DNA of 64,000 nucleotides from Gammaproteobacteria bacterium (GTDB lineage Bacteria; Pseudomonadota; Gammaproteobacteria; SZUA-152). Under the pieces are notes generated by a model. The model made no database searches, had not been told where the DNA came from, and saw only the letters and a program-made list of their open reading frames with translations. The first letter of the stretch is position 1; every line of letters begins with the position of its first letter. The DNA lies in contig JAOUJW010000006.1 in assembly GCA_029882975.1 (NCBI GenBank), forward strand, positions 1 to 64,000, given 5' to 3'. Both the position numbers and the translations under genes were made by a program. Positions 17,701-25,183 of the stretch are shown piece by piece.

Positions 17701-18070
17701 ATTGGGCCACATGACCTTTGAAACGGTGAATGACTTCATCACAAGTGTGGCGATAGTCACGCATAATGTCTCGCAAATCTTCCGGGTCGGTTTTTTCCGA
17801 TAATGTGCTGGAGCCCACCAAATCGCAAAACAATACGGTTAACTGGCGTCGTTCTGCGCCTTGATTGTCTGATGACTCTTGGGAGACTTCAGGGATTTTG
17901 ATTTCAGAATGTTGTGAGTCTAAGGGTTCGGCACAGTAGCCGCAAAACTTAAAGTTTCCGGGATTGTCGGCTTTACATTTGGGGCAACTGGCCATGAGCG
18001 AAGTGCCGCATTGACCGCAAAATTTCATATCGGTGGGCGACTTGAAGCCGCATTGCTTACATTGCATCAA
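14714..18070 (-). CDS. Zinc-ribbon class III adenylate cyclase with AAA ATPase and TPR region
   Basis: The 1118-aa protein starts with two zinc ribbons (CKQCG...CGQCG, CPKCK...CGYC; residues 4-46). A class III nucleotide cyclase domain follows (~72-240) with both metal Asp residues (D83 in LFCDLVGSS, D127 in YLGDGIL) and the transition-state pair N203/R207 in NIAARLQD, so it looks active. An AAA_16 ATPase with Walker A SGEAGIGKS (302-310) comes next, then ~500 residues of TPR-like helices. This architecture is common in bacteria as a cytosolic sensor making cAMP. It is downstream of pgaCD on the same strand, separated by a hairpin. Confidence 0.9.
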   Translation of the reverse strand: MMQCKQCGFKSPTDMKFCGQCGTSLMASCPKCKADNPGNFKFCGYCAEPLDSQHSEIKIPEVSQESSDNQGAERRQLTVLFCDLVGSSTLSEKTDPEDLRDIMRDYRHTCDEVIHRFKGHVAQYLGDGILTYFGFPHAHENDASRAVQTGLELIKAMVHLNIRLQQSMGINLSIRVGIHTGLVVVGEIGDGDKRSLALGQTPNIAARLQDLAKPNGIVISADTYRLVNNYYDCSSLGEHHLKGFSRPFTLYRVLREFESYQQILSPGSRGQTPLIGREQESALLLDRFSQANNGSGQVVLLSGEAGIGKSRLAQLLRDKIKDETHYFFESAGSAYYQNSYLHCASQLFREHLEFGSKSKPEEKLLELESFLEQHGLDLTQAVPLLAELLSISLPEDRYEPLQLAPVQKKQKTLENLLALGMAMSEKKTVVIIVEDLHWVDPTTLDLLSLFIDQTPTAKIFLLLTFRMEFSAPWITRSHMTQISVNRLTREQTAAMIKWIAKDKSLPPELVTEIINKTDGTPLFVEELTKMVLESNLVLEAEDHFKLASPLDSLAIPSTLQDSLMARLDRLGPNKELAQLSATLGREFSYSLLKAVAPKKEVRFENRLAHLVYSEVLYQKGLPPQAQYTFRHALVHELAYQSLLKKTRQKYHHLIALTLFEHFPEIVEENPELVAHHCTEAGDYQEATKYWLQAGKTAIGRSANTDAIVHLSRALDALKHLPESKAGFEYELSIQASLGLAYMLSYGYAAPEVEKAYARAYALCRNFGETSSIFPVLCGLWEYYVVRAEFDTAQKLASQQYNIAKSTTDHTFSMEAQRSMGGTLFWRGQLSEAYQYLKAGFKTQHQRRISTQTFSHDTEVANLANGSCVLWLQGFPAQALERAQQAVDLAHELSHPFSCAYAHAFCAFVHQLSGDQLGVKQEAEKIIEVSDTYEFGYWKTVGNMMLSQAMMVILQDFQYIQGYEKTLQQYKATGSSLALTYFHSLLAQSYCLMERYQQAYDIIDNTIDFMDSKNERFFEAELYRIKAEALLGMGRENTDKALQQLDLAIETARTQQATSLELRAVITASRVWCGQNQKEKALPSLDRVMSHYTEGFDTKDWLIADALRNAIRNGDTVLV

Positions 18071-18142
18071 CGTTCCTACGGGTTCACGGGACTGCGTTTG
18101 GTCTTACCGGGAGAGAATATTGAAACCGAAGCAAACCCGCAA

Positions 18143-18175
18143 GCCGGATGACACGTTAAATTTAGTGTCACCGGC
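18143..18175. terminator. Hairpin between pgaCD and the cyclase gene
   Basis: GCCGG-a-TGACA pairs with TGTCA-CCGGC around an AT-rich loop, giving ten base pairs with one bulge. There is no clear U tract on either strand, so it may be a weak terminator or a processing/stability element of the minus-strand transcript. Confidence 0.45.
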
Positions 18176-18183
18176 GTGCCCAA

Positions 18184-19926
18184 TTACTTTGCTTCACTTC
18201 CGGCACCAGCACCCGCATATTCTTCTATGACCGGGGCATTATTTTTATCCAAATGCAAAAAGCTTTCTTTACTATTACGCAGTTTTTCCACTTCGTCCAT
18301 TTCCAGCCCCATGACCCGACTCATTTCCTCGGTGGAAACCTTGGGCAAAGGCGCTTGACGCCGGTTACGACGGCCATAACGTTGACGGTTCCATACGATC
18401 CATAAGGCCAGCAACACCCACATGGTTAAGATGACGGTACCGTAATTGGCTGCCCTGGAAAAAGTTTCCAAGCTACCGGGATTGATAATGCGATCCATGA
18501 ACAAATAGGATGCAGCAACCCATACGATCAAACTGATCAAAGGGGTAATCAGGTAGGCCCAGAGGCTCCAGGAAATAAACATAACAATGATTTCGATGTA
18601 TTTCCTGGTCTGTGGTACCAGACGCCAAAAGAAATGCCGCAATTCTTGTTTTTTGGCACTTTGGCGCATACGTAAGGGCGAATACTGCAATACCCGCACC
18701 GGACTGGTCCAGACGGCATGCTGAGTCTTACGTTTTTTGTACATGGCTTTGGGGACGGCAACTATGGTGGTCGCGGCATTTAATACCCAATACACAGCCG
18801 GATACCATATGGCCCAGAACATATAACGAAACAGGCCGCGGCGTTCATAGAGGCTGTCCAGTGCCAGTCCTACAGCGAATTGCATCAAGCACACTACAGC
18901 CAGGATAACACCGGTCCAACCGGGAATGAGCGATGGTATGCGTAAAGGTTCCGGCCAGGCACCTTCCGGAGCCAAATGGGTTCCGGCGAAACATAACACA
19001 GTAAACGCAAGGGCATAACACCAGAGCACGCTGATCCAGTATTCACCACTGACCATCCACATGCGTCGGTTTTCCCATCGGAAGATTTCCTTGGAAAACT
19101 TAGAGGCGGCTTCATAACCGCCTTGGGCCCAACGCACCCGTTGTTTCCACAGTGCAGACAAAGTTTCCGGCACCAGAATCCAGGTCAGGGCATTCGGTTC
19201 ATAACGAATGTCCCAGTAACGCAGCTGCAGCTTCCAACTGATGTCTATGTCCTCGGTTACCGTTTCCGTGGACCAATAACGCACATCATGTAAGGCTGCC
19301 AGACGAAAGCAGGTATTTACACCGGATACGGTAAAGATACGGCCAATGTTTCTTTGGGTGCGTTTTACCATGCCCACGATGGCAGAGAACTCCCCGATTT
19401 GAATTCGGGCCAGCAAACTGGTTTTGTTAATTACGCGGGGGTTACCAGTGACGGCGCCGACGCGAGGTCCGTCTTGGAAGTGTTTCATCATCCAGAACAG
19501 GGCATTTTTATCCAATAGGGCATCGGCATCAATACACATGATGAATTCTGCATTACTGGCCATGGTGCCGATTTTGAGAGCTGTGGCTTTGCCGTAATTG
19601 CGTGTCAGATTGATGACTTTGAGCTTGTCGATGCTCTTGGACATTTCGCTGAGAATGCTGCCGGTTTCATCCTGGCTGCCATCATTGATGGCAATAATGT
19701 CGAAAGACGGGTAGTTGTTTTGTTCCAACTGCTGGATGGCATCCTTTATACAGCTTTCTTCATTGTGGCAGGGGACCAGGATGGATATATGAGGATATTC
19801 CTCCATCTTTGGCGGTGTTTGTCCCCGAAATTCATGCCGGTTAAAAAAGATAATGGCGCCGGTCATCCAATATACGGCCATGAATAGCGGATAGAAAAAA
19901 ACAAATACAAATAATAATAATTCCAC
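18184..19926 (-). CDS. pgaC: Fused PgaC-PgaD: PNAG synthase glycosyltransferase plus activator subunit
   Basis: The product is 580 aa. Residues ~1-445 are PgaC: membrane segments at both ends of a GT2 domain with INDGSQDET, CIDADALLD, the acceptor-side TEDIDISWKLQL and QRVRWAQGG, all typical of poly-beta-1,6-GlcNAc synthases. Residues ~455-580 resemble PgaD, with two membrane helices followed by the cytoplasmic tail. In E. coli these are separate proteins whose interface binds c-di-GMP. The GTG at 19926 was chosen because AGGAGG lies 8 nt upstream; the longer frame would read the pgaB repeats out of frame. The gene starts 4 nt after the pgaB stop. Confidence 0.88.
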   Translation of the reverse strand: MELLLFVFVFFYPLFMAVYWMTGAIIFFNRHEFRGQTPPKMEEYPHISILVPCHNEESCIKDAIQQLEQNNYPSFDIIAINDGSQDETGSILSEMSKSIDKLKVINLTRNYGKATALKIGTMASNAEFIMCIDADALLDKNALFWMMKHFQDGPRVGAVTGNPRVINKTSLLARIQIGEFSAIVGMVKRTQRNIGRIFTVSGVNTCFRLAALHDVRYWSTETVTEDIDISWKLQLRYWDIRYEPNALTWILVPETLSALWKQRVRWAQGGYEAASKFSKEIFRWENRRMWMVSGEYWISVLWCYALAFTVLCFAGTHLAPEGAWPEPLRIPSLIPGWTGVILAVVCLMQFAVGLALDSLYERRGLFRYMFWAIWYPAVYWVLNAATTIVAVPKAMYKKRKTQHAVWTSPVRVLQYSPLRMRQSAKKQELRHFFWRLVPQTRKYIEIIVMFISWSLWAYLITPLISLIVWVAASYLFMDRIINPGSLETFSRAANYGTVILTMWVLLALWIVWNRQRYGRRNRRQAPLPKVSTEEMSRVMGLEMDEVEKLRNSKESFLHLDKNNAPVIEEYAGAGAGSEAK

Positions 19927-19930
19927 TGTT

Positions 19931-21700
19931 TCAGCCTCCTGTAACCGGTGTTTGTGTTGCCACCGTATTACCCGTCTGTGAGTTTTTTTGTTTTGGTTGT
20001 TCCGGGGTTGTTTGCTCCGGTGTTGTTTGTTTCGGTGTTGTTTGTTTCGGTGTTGCTTGTTCCGGTATTGCTTGTTCCGGTATTGCTTGTTTCGGAGTTG
20101 CGTGTTCTGAGCTTGCATGCTCCGGGGGCGCTTGTTCCAGGGCTTGTTTGGTCGGTTCTGACTTTTGTTGTTCTAATTTAATGGACGCGGCTGCTTTTTG
20201 AGTAAGCAACTTGTAACCGATGTGTCGGGCATCCAGAAAGTCGAAGGTTTGTTCGGCTTTTTCAAAGAAACCCTTGTTGTCATTAGTGTTTTGTACGGCC
20301 AAATAGTAAATGGTTTCACCATCATCTTTTAGCGGAGCCAGGGCTTCGCGCGTTTTGCGTATGGGTTCGTTCGGATTAATCGGCGCGACGACGAAATCAT
20401 TGCGAAAAGGGTTTTTTTGTATACCGTATACGCCATAACGGATATTGGATTTAAAGCGATTGATGGTTTGGCGAATGGTTAGTATATCGTGTGCTCTGGT
20501 GTTGGGGGCAAAAATAACGCCATTGAATTTTACCAAGCGGGCCAGATCTTCATAGGTCGTACTGGGGTCGGTCGCCGGTTGTTGTGCGGGTAATTTCAGG
20601 AATACATACCGAATGGCAAGTTTGGAGCGAAAACTGTTGATGACCCGGCTTAGTATGTCTGTGGCGATGGGGGTTTGACGGTTGTAAAAGAACGCCTGTT
20701 TGCCCGGCTTGTCGAATGGGGAAATCACCAGGGTGTTGGCACCCAGTTTCTGATGTCTGTCCAGTGCATCTGACAGTAGTTGTTCTTTTTCCTTGAGGCT
20801 TTTACCGGTAAATGTGTCGAGACTGATTTCTATCATTTGCGTGCGCAAGTTCTTCAACGACGCATAGGTTAGTTCATTGGCGAAATCAGTAATACTTTGC
20901 TTGGCCAGTAGCATAATACGGTTTAACTTGGGTAGTTGGTTGAGGCCGGTGGGTCCGTCATCCAAAGAGAGTTGATAGACAAAACCCAATTTTTTGGCTT
21001 CATCGATGATGACCTCATCGTAAAGACCATAGGGCCAAACGATGGTATCGGTGACGATGCCCAGTTCTTGGCGCAGACGCGTTGCGGAGGTTTGTAAATC
21101 CTTGGAAATGCGTTGACGGAACTGTGTTTCGGTTTCGTAGGTTTGTGTTTCCGCCAGATACATGCGCGTGACACCGGCGGCCTCATAAATGTCTTGTGGA
21201 TTGGCCCGGACACCCCGGTGCAGATTGTTGCTATGAGAAACGATTTCCACCAGGGGTTCATTGTTGAGTTTTTTTAAGGTGGCCCAATTCATGAGTTTGG
21301 TGTGGTATTCCCTGGGTATGTCCTGGTCGTCAAGCCATCCGGTAACAATGCTGGCTACCGACGGAAAACCGTAAATTTTCAGTAATGGGACCACGAACTC
21401 CCCGTAACTTTTCAAGCCATCGTCAAAAGTCAGAATGATAGTTTTTTCGGGCATTTGTTCCGGGTATTTTTCGTAGACCTTAAGTTCGGACAGGCTGATG
21501 ACGTGGTAGTTATTGTTGTACAAATGGTCCATTTGTGCGACGAATTCAGAACGGGTCACGGAAAACATGTCGCCGTTAAACTCGGTGACCACATCGTGAT
21601 AGGTGAGCACCGTAAGCTGTTTGCCGTGGGCAGTCGGGAGCACGACCAACCACAGCAGGATCCAGCCGACACAGAGGGTTTGTTTAGAAACGATACGCAT
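19931..21700 (-). CDS. pgaB: PNAG N-deacetylase with a repeat-rich C-terminal tail
   Basis: The 589-aa protein has a signal peptide (ILLWLVVLPTAHG), then a NodB-type polysaccharide deacetylase domain with LTYHDV, LTFDDG and the metal-binding SHSNNLH. A shortened C-terminal PgaB-like domain (about 270-500) follows. It removes acetyl groups from poly-N-acetylglucosamine in the periplasm so the polymer can be exported. The last ~75 residues are a Pro/Gln/Thr-rich tail of 5-residue units (PEQAI, PKQTT, PEQTT). No lipobox Cys is present, unlike E. coli PgaB. It overlaps pgaA by 17 bp, so it is part of the operon. Confidence 0.88.
   Translation of the reverse strand: MRIVSKQTLCVGWILLWLVVLPTAHGKQLTVLTYHDVVTEFNGDMFSVTRSEFVAQMDHLYNNNYHVISLSELKVYEKYPEQMPEKTIILTFDDGLKSYGEFVVPLLKIYGFPSVASIVTGWLDDQDIPREYHTKLMNWATLKKLNNEPLVEIVSHSNNLHRGVRANPQDIYEAAGVTRMYLAETQTYETETQFRQRISKDLQTSATRLRQELGIVTDTIVWPYGLYDEVIIDEAKKLGFVYQLSLDDGPTGLNQLPKLNRIMLLAKQSITDFANELTYASLKNLRTQMIEISLDTFTGKSLKEKEQLLSDALDRHQKLGANTLVISPFDKPGKQAFFYNRQTPIATDILSRVINSFRSKLAIRYVFLKLPAQQPATDPSTTYEDLARLVKFNGVIFAPNTRAHDILTIRQTINRFKSNIRYGVYGIQKNPFRNDFVVAPINPNEPIRKTREALAPLKDDGETIYYLAVQNTNDNKGFFEKAEQTFDFLDARHIGYKLLTQKAAASIKLEQQKSEPTKQALEQAPPEHASSEHATPKQAIPEQAIPEQATPKQTTPKQTTPEQTTPEQPKQKNSQTGNTVATQTPVTGG
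19992..20138 (-). repeat. Tandem 15-bp repeats encoding the PgaB tail
   Basis: About nine imperfect copies of a 15-bp unit (reading ggtgttgtttgtttc on the plus strand) encode P-[EK]-Q-x-x pentapeptides at the end of pgaB. Because the unit is a multiple of three, copy-number slippage would change tail length without breaking the frame. Confidence 0.85.
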
Positions 21701-23342
21701 AACTCATGTCAAAACCAGGTTGCTGTTCTCGGTTTCCGTCATAGACTTTGCTGGAATAGCTTAATCTGTAGGACAAGGAGTGCTGATCATTAAAATCATA
21801 TTCCTGTCCCAGGCTTAAACCGTAAGTCATGTCGGCACTATAGTTTTGTTGTATGTAATTACTCATGGACAGTTCAATGTGGTCCACATGGCGCTGGAAC
21901 GATGAGTCGTAGACAAAATCTGCCCGGTAGGCCAATCCGGCGCTGACTTCGTCTTCGGGATTGTAGTACACCACATCTTCACGCAAGGAATTGGAGCCGC
22001 GATACAGTTCCAGACGCAAGCGTTGTTCCCGTTCGTGTTTCAGTTCAAAGGCATAGGCAACCGCACCATAGACGGTTTTGCGCTGATTGGTGTCGGAAAA
22101 ATCATAGTGGGAATAACTCATGTTCCCTGTCCATTGATAATCGGCGCTGTGGTAGGAAAACGCCGCGACGGTACGATCCGATTCTACGCCTAACGCCTTG
22201 GCGCGCAAGGGCAGGTCTTCAGCGTGTGAGGCGTATTCCAGGCTCATTTCCCAAAGATAATGCGGTTTGTAAATGAGTATGGCGGTGTTGCCTTCTTCCC
22301 CGGAGCGTTCTGTGTCCTGGGAATATTCATAGTCTAAAGTCCATTGATAGTTGTGGCGATAGGTCAGGCCGATTCCCACGCGGTTCAGGTCGCCTGTTTC
22401 AAACTGCGGGTCATCAGCACGCACCACTGAATAGCGGGTGTAGGCACGCAACTCGTCGTAAAAAAACCGCTGTTCATAACGTAGGTTGGAATACCATTCG
22501 CGATTTCCCTGGTCGGATTCATTAATTCCACCGCTGAAAGACAGTACGGGAGCCAGACGATGTTGTTTTTCGGTCTGCAAACGTTGTAGCAAGGCTTTGA
22601 GTTCTTCATCGTCAGGCCACTGGGTTAACCCGGTTTTTAACAAGTTGATCGCTTGTTCCGGCCGATCCATATCGTTCATACATTCAGCAACGGGAGCCAG
22701 TAAATAGGACTCTTTCTTGGGGTGATTGACGATAGTGTCATAGTTTTCCAGTGCTTGCTCACATTCACCGGCCCAACGGGAAATGATGACGAAATCACGC
22801 CGCACTTCATAGTTATAGGGTTTTTTGTCCAACAGCATTTGAAGAATTTGCAGACCCTCCTGGTGTTTGCCCTGTCGAGCCAATTCTACGCCACGGTTGT
22901 GATCCGGATCGTCGTTTAGGGGAGCGTCTGCGGCCGGTGTAATCTCTTTAGGGGAAGCGTCAGCCGTTGCCGGTGTGCCGGTCTCTTCAGGAGAAACGTC
23001 AGCCGTTGCCGGTGAGCCGGTCTCTTCAGGAGAAGCGTCAGCCGTCGCCGGTGTGCCGGTCTCTTCAGGAGAAGCGTCAGCCGTCGCAGGTGTGCCGGTC
23101 TCTTCAGGTGAGGTGTCAGCCGTCTTAGCCGGTGTACCGGTTTCTTCAGATGGGGTGTCGGCTTTTGCAGTGGCGTTGCTGCCAGATGAAGGACTTGCTG
23201 CTACAACGGACGCTGGGGGTTCTGCGGGGCTTGCGTCTAATGACACAGTGCCTGCTTCTTTTGAAGGCACGCCGGCTTCTTGCGCCAACAAAGGCGTAGC
23301 CAGGAAATAAACCAATACACCAGCAATGGTTACAGTACGCAC
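21684..23342 (-). CDS. pgaA: PNAG outer-membrane export porin PgaA
   Basis: The product is 552 aa from a GTG at 23342 preceded by AGGGGG; a TTG at 23363 in the same frame is less likely. After a signal peptide (IAGVLVYFLATPLLA) comes a repetitive acidic, proline-rich linker, then a short TPR section (HNRGVELARQGKHQEGLQIL). A ~300-residue beta-barrel with alternating aromatic strands ends in YAYRF, the C-terminal Phe signature of outer-membrane proteins. E. coli PgaA is ~807 aa, so the TPR part is reduced here. The protein moves deacetylated PNAG across the outer membrane. It is the first gene of pgaA-pgaB-pgaCD. Confidence 0.85.
   Translation of the reverse strand: MRTVTIAGVLVYFLATPLLAQEAGVPSKEAGTVSLDASPAEPPASVVAASPSSGSNATAKADTPSEETGTPAKTADTSPEETGTPATADASPEETGTPATADASPEETGSPATADVSPEETGTPATADASPKEITPAADAPLNDDPDHNRGVELARQGKHQEGLQILQMLLDKKPYNYEVRRDFVIISRWAGECEQALENYDTIVNHPKKESYLLAPVAECMNDMDRPEQAINLLKTGLTQWPDDEELKALLQRLQTEKQHRLAPVLSFSGGINESDQGNREWYSNLRYEQRFFYDELRAYTRYSVVRADDPQFETGDLNRVGIGLTYRHNYQWTLDYEYSQDTERSGEEGNTAILIYKPHYLWEMSLEYASHAEDLPLRAKALGVESDRTVAAFSYHSADYQWTGNMSYSHYDFSDTNQRKTVYGAVAYAFELKHEREQRLRLELYRGSNSLREDVVYYNPEDEVSAGLAYRADFVYDSSFQRHVDHIELSMSNYIQQNYSADMTYGLSLGQEYDFNDQHSLSYRLSYSSKVYDGNREQQPGFDMSYAYRF
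22957..23155 (-). repeat. Tandem 39-bp repeats encoding the PgaA linker
   Basis: Five imperfect copies encode the 13-residue unit ETGTPATADASPE. The unit length keeps the frame. Copies are nearly identical in DNA (gtgccggtctcttcaggaga recurs), implying recent duplication. Confidence 0.9.
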
Positions 23343-23781
23343 GCATGGACCCCCTATGGTCAATGGACTTCTAGTTATCTAATGGATTTTTCACGAGTTA
23401 TTAGGGTGGTTAAACCCTTTTGTTATGTGTTGGCCTCGCATTGCAGAGTCCAACTCTTTGCCCGCCAGCCCAGCCGCCGACTCTTGATATCGCGGGATTC
23501 AACCATTATCCACTATCCGGCCTTGGATGCCATATTTTACGGTGAATTCTCTTAAGAGTACAGACGCTATGGTCAAAATATAATCAATCAGGAACGCTAA
23601 GTAGTTGTTTTAAAATGCTTATGAATTTATCCATCCACCAGTCTAAAAATGTTGATCTTTTTATGGCGAAAATGTGTGCCACGTCTGTTAATTTATCAAA
23701 GTTTTGGTCGAAACAGTAAGCAGCTGCGATTATCTTCGGATAGTCCGTAACTTAGGAAAAACGGAACCAGTAGAGGTGGAA
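23343..23781. promoter_or_regulatory. pgaA leader and divergent promoter region
   Basis: On the minus strand this is a long AT-rich leader for pgaA. It holds several GGA motifs: TGGATGGATAA (complement of 23627-23639), CCGGATAGTGGATAATGG (complement of 23503-23520) and a mini-hairpin AGAGTtggACTCT near 23445-23458. GGA-rich leaders are bound by CsrA/RsmA in E. coli pga mRNA, so the same control is possible here. No riboswitch was recognised. Confidence 0.35.
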
Positions 23782-23964
23782 ATGAAACTCGATTTGTTGT
23801 TTGTATTAAGTGTTGTGGTGATGGTTGGAGTGGTTTTAACTTTGAACTTGGATACCAAATCACATCCAAAAGAGGTTGCGGCGTATCAGCACTTGCAATC
23901 TCACATGCAAGCACAAGCAAGCGATGTGAGACCGGTTGCATTACGGCTCGGCGCCGTGCGATAG
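23782..23964 (+). CDS. Small single-pass membrane protein
   Basis: The 60-aa product starts at an ATG preceded by AGAGGTGGA. Residues 4-21 (DLLFVLSVVVMVGVVLTL) form one membrane helix, followed by a ~38-residue soluble tail with HLQSHMQAQ. I do not recognise the family. It is divergent from pgaA and convergent with folE2. The clear ribosome-binding site supports translation. Confidence 0.5.
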   Translation: MKLDLLFVLSVVVMVGVVLTLNLDTKSHPKEVAAYQHLQSHMQAQASDVRPVALRLGAVR

Positions 23965-23985
23965 CACGGGGCCACAGTCCTAAGG

Positions 23986-24780
23986 TCACTTCGGTTGCAT
24001 ATTTTGTTCAATCATAGCGTAGGCGCTGTGGTTGTGAATGGATTCGAAATTTTCAGATTCCACTATATAGCCTTCGATGCGTTTGTCTTCGTTCAGGCTG
24101 ACCGCAATATCCCGTACCATATCTTCAACGAATTTAGGGTTGTTATAAGCTCTTTCGGTGACATGTTTTTCGTCCGGGCGTTTCAACAGGCCAAACAACT
24201 CACATGAAGCTTTTTGCTCCACGATATCGATCAATTCCTCGATCCATACAAATTGATTAGTACGCACCGTAATGGTGACGTGCGAACGTTGATTATGGGC
24301 ACCATAGTCTGAGATTTTCTTGGAGCAGGGGCATAGACTGGTGACCGGTACCACCACCTTTAGTATGGTGTTGTTGTTTTTGTTGGTAATTTCCCCCAGG
24401 AAGGTCACGTCGTAGTCCATCAGGCTTTGCACTTTGGACACAGGCGCAGTTTTGTTGACGAAATAAGGGAAATTCATTTCGATATGCCCGGTTTGCGCCT
24501 CCAGTCGTTCGGTCATTTCCGACAGCATTTCCTTAAAGGATTTTACTGATATTTCCCGCTCGTGCTGGTTCAAAATCTCCACAAAGCGAGACATGTGGGT
24601 GCCTTTGAAGTTATGCGGCAAATTCACATACATATTGAAATTGGCAATGGTGTGTTGCTCGCCACCACTGCGGTCGCGTATACGCACCGGATGACGAATA
24701 TCTTTGATACCCACTTTGTTAATGGGAATTTGGCGTTTGTCCGCGCTGTTTTGCACGTCCGCGATGGTACTGCTGGACAT
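23986..24780 (-). CDS. folE2: GTP cyclohydrolase FolE2 (type IB)
   Basis: The product is 264 aa from the ATG at 24780, which follows AAGGA. It has the COG1469 signatures: [10 protein letters not shown], the metal-binding Cys in [20 protein letters not shown], and [10 protein letters not shown] near the end. FolE2 turns GTP into dihydroneopterin triphosphate, the entry step of folate and queuosine synthesis, and tolerates metals other than zinc. It is directly downstream of queD, so the pair provides the first two steps toward preQ0. Two earlier in-frame ATGs overlap queD and lack a good ribosome-binding site. Confidence 0.95.
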   Translation of the reverse strand: MSSSTIADVQNSADKRQIPINKVGIKDIRHPVRIRDRSGGEQHTIANFNMYVNLPHNFKGTHMSRFVEILNQHEREISVKSFKEMLSEMTERLEAQTGHIEMNFPYFVNKTAPVSKVQSLMDYDVTFLGEITNKNNNTILKVVVPVTSLCPCSKKISDYGAHNQRSHVTITVRTNQFVWIEELIDIVEQKASCELFGLLKRPDEKHVTERAYNNPKFVEDMVRDIAVSLNEDKRIEGYIVESENFESIHNHSAYAMIEQNMQPK

Positions 24781-24799
24781 TTTTTTTCCTTGTTTCGAT

Positions 24800-25177
24800 T
24801 TAGGGCTCATAACGGACACAGGCACGTTCTGTCTCCCACAAAGTAATGGCCTTTACTTTAATCACATCGGTGTTTAATCGCTCCGACACTTCCTTGAAAA
24901 TGTACTCGGCGATTCTCTCCGCAGTGGGATTGATGTGAGTAAAAGCAGGCAGTTCATTCAGGTATTGGTGATCCAGTTCGTCAGTCACCTGCCAGGTAGT
25001 TTGTTTTATTTTTTTAAAATCAATTCCCATACCGATGTCGTCCAGTCCTGCGGCTTTTACCTCCACTTCCACCTTCCAGTTATGGCCGTGCATACGACTG
25101 CATGCGCCAGGGTAGTCGCGTAAGGTATGGGCGGACGCAAAATCCGTCACGATTTTAAGTGTATATGGGAACGACAT
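24800..25177 (-). CDS. queD: 6-carboxy-5,6,7,8-tetrahydropterin synthase
   Basis: The 125-aa protein has the PTPS/QueD zinc ligands: His16 in [10 protein letters not shown] and the pair in CSRMHGHNW, with the catalytic Cys in the same motif. [10 protein letters not shown] at the C-terminus holds the pterin-anchoring Glu. It converts dihydroneopterin triphosphate to carboxytetrahydropterin for queuosine synthesis. It sits 6 bp downstream of dxs and 19 bp upstream of folE2, so it belongs to the xseB-ispA-dxs-queD-folE2 transcript. Confidence 0.93.
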   Translation of the reverse strand: MSFPYTLKIVTDFASAHTLRDYPGACSRMHGHNWKVEVEVKAAGLDDIGMGIDFKKIKQTTWQVTDELDHQYLNELPAFTHINPTAERIAEYIFKEVSERLNTDVIKVKAITLWETERACVRYEP

Positions 25178-25183
25178 TGTAGA

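Noticed and set aside
19948-20181. Hydrophobic ORF opposite the pgaB repeats
   Set aside because: It is the antisense reading of the P-x-Q repeats, and its valine/leucine periodicity is an artefact.
22975-23310. Repetitive ORF opposite the pgaA linker
   Set aside because: Antisense of the 39-bp repeats, with no independent start signal or family match.
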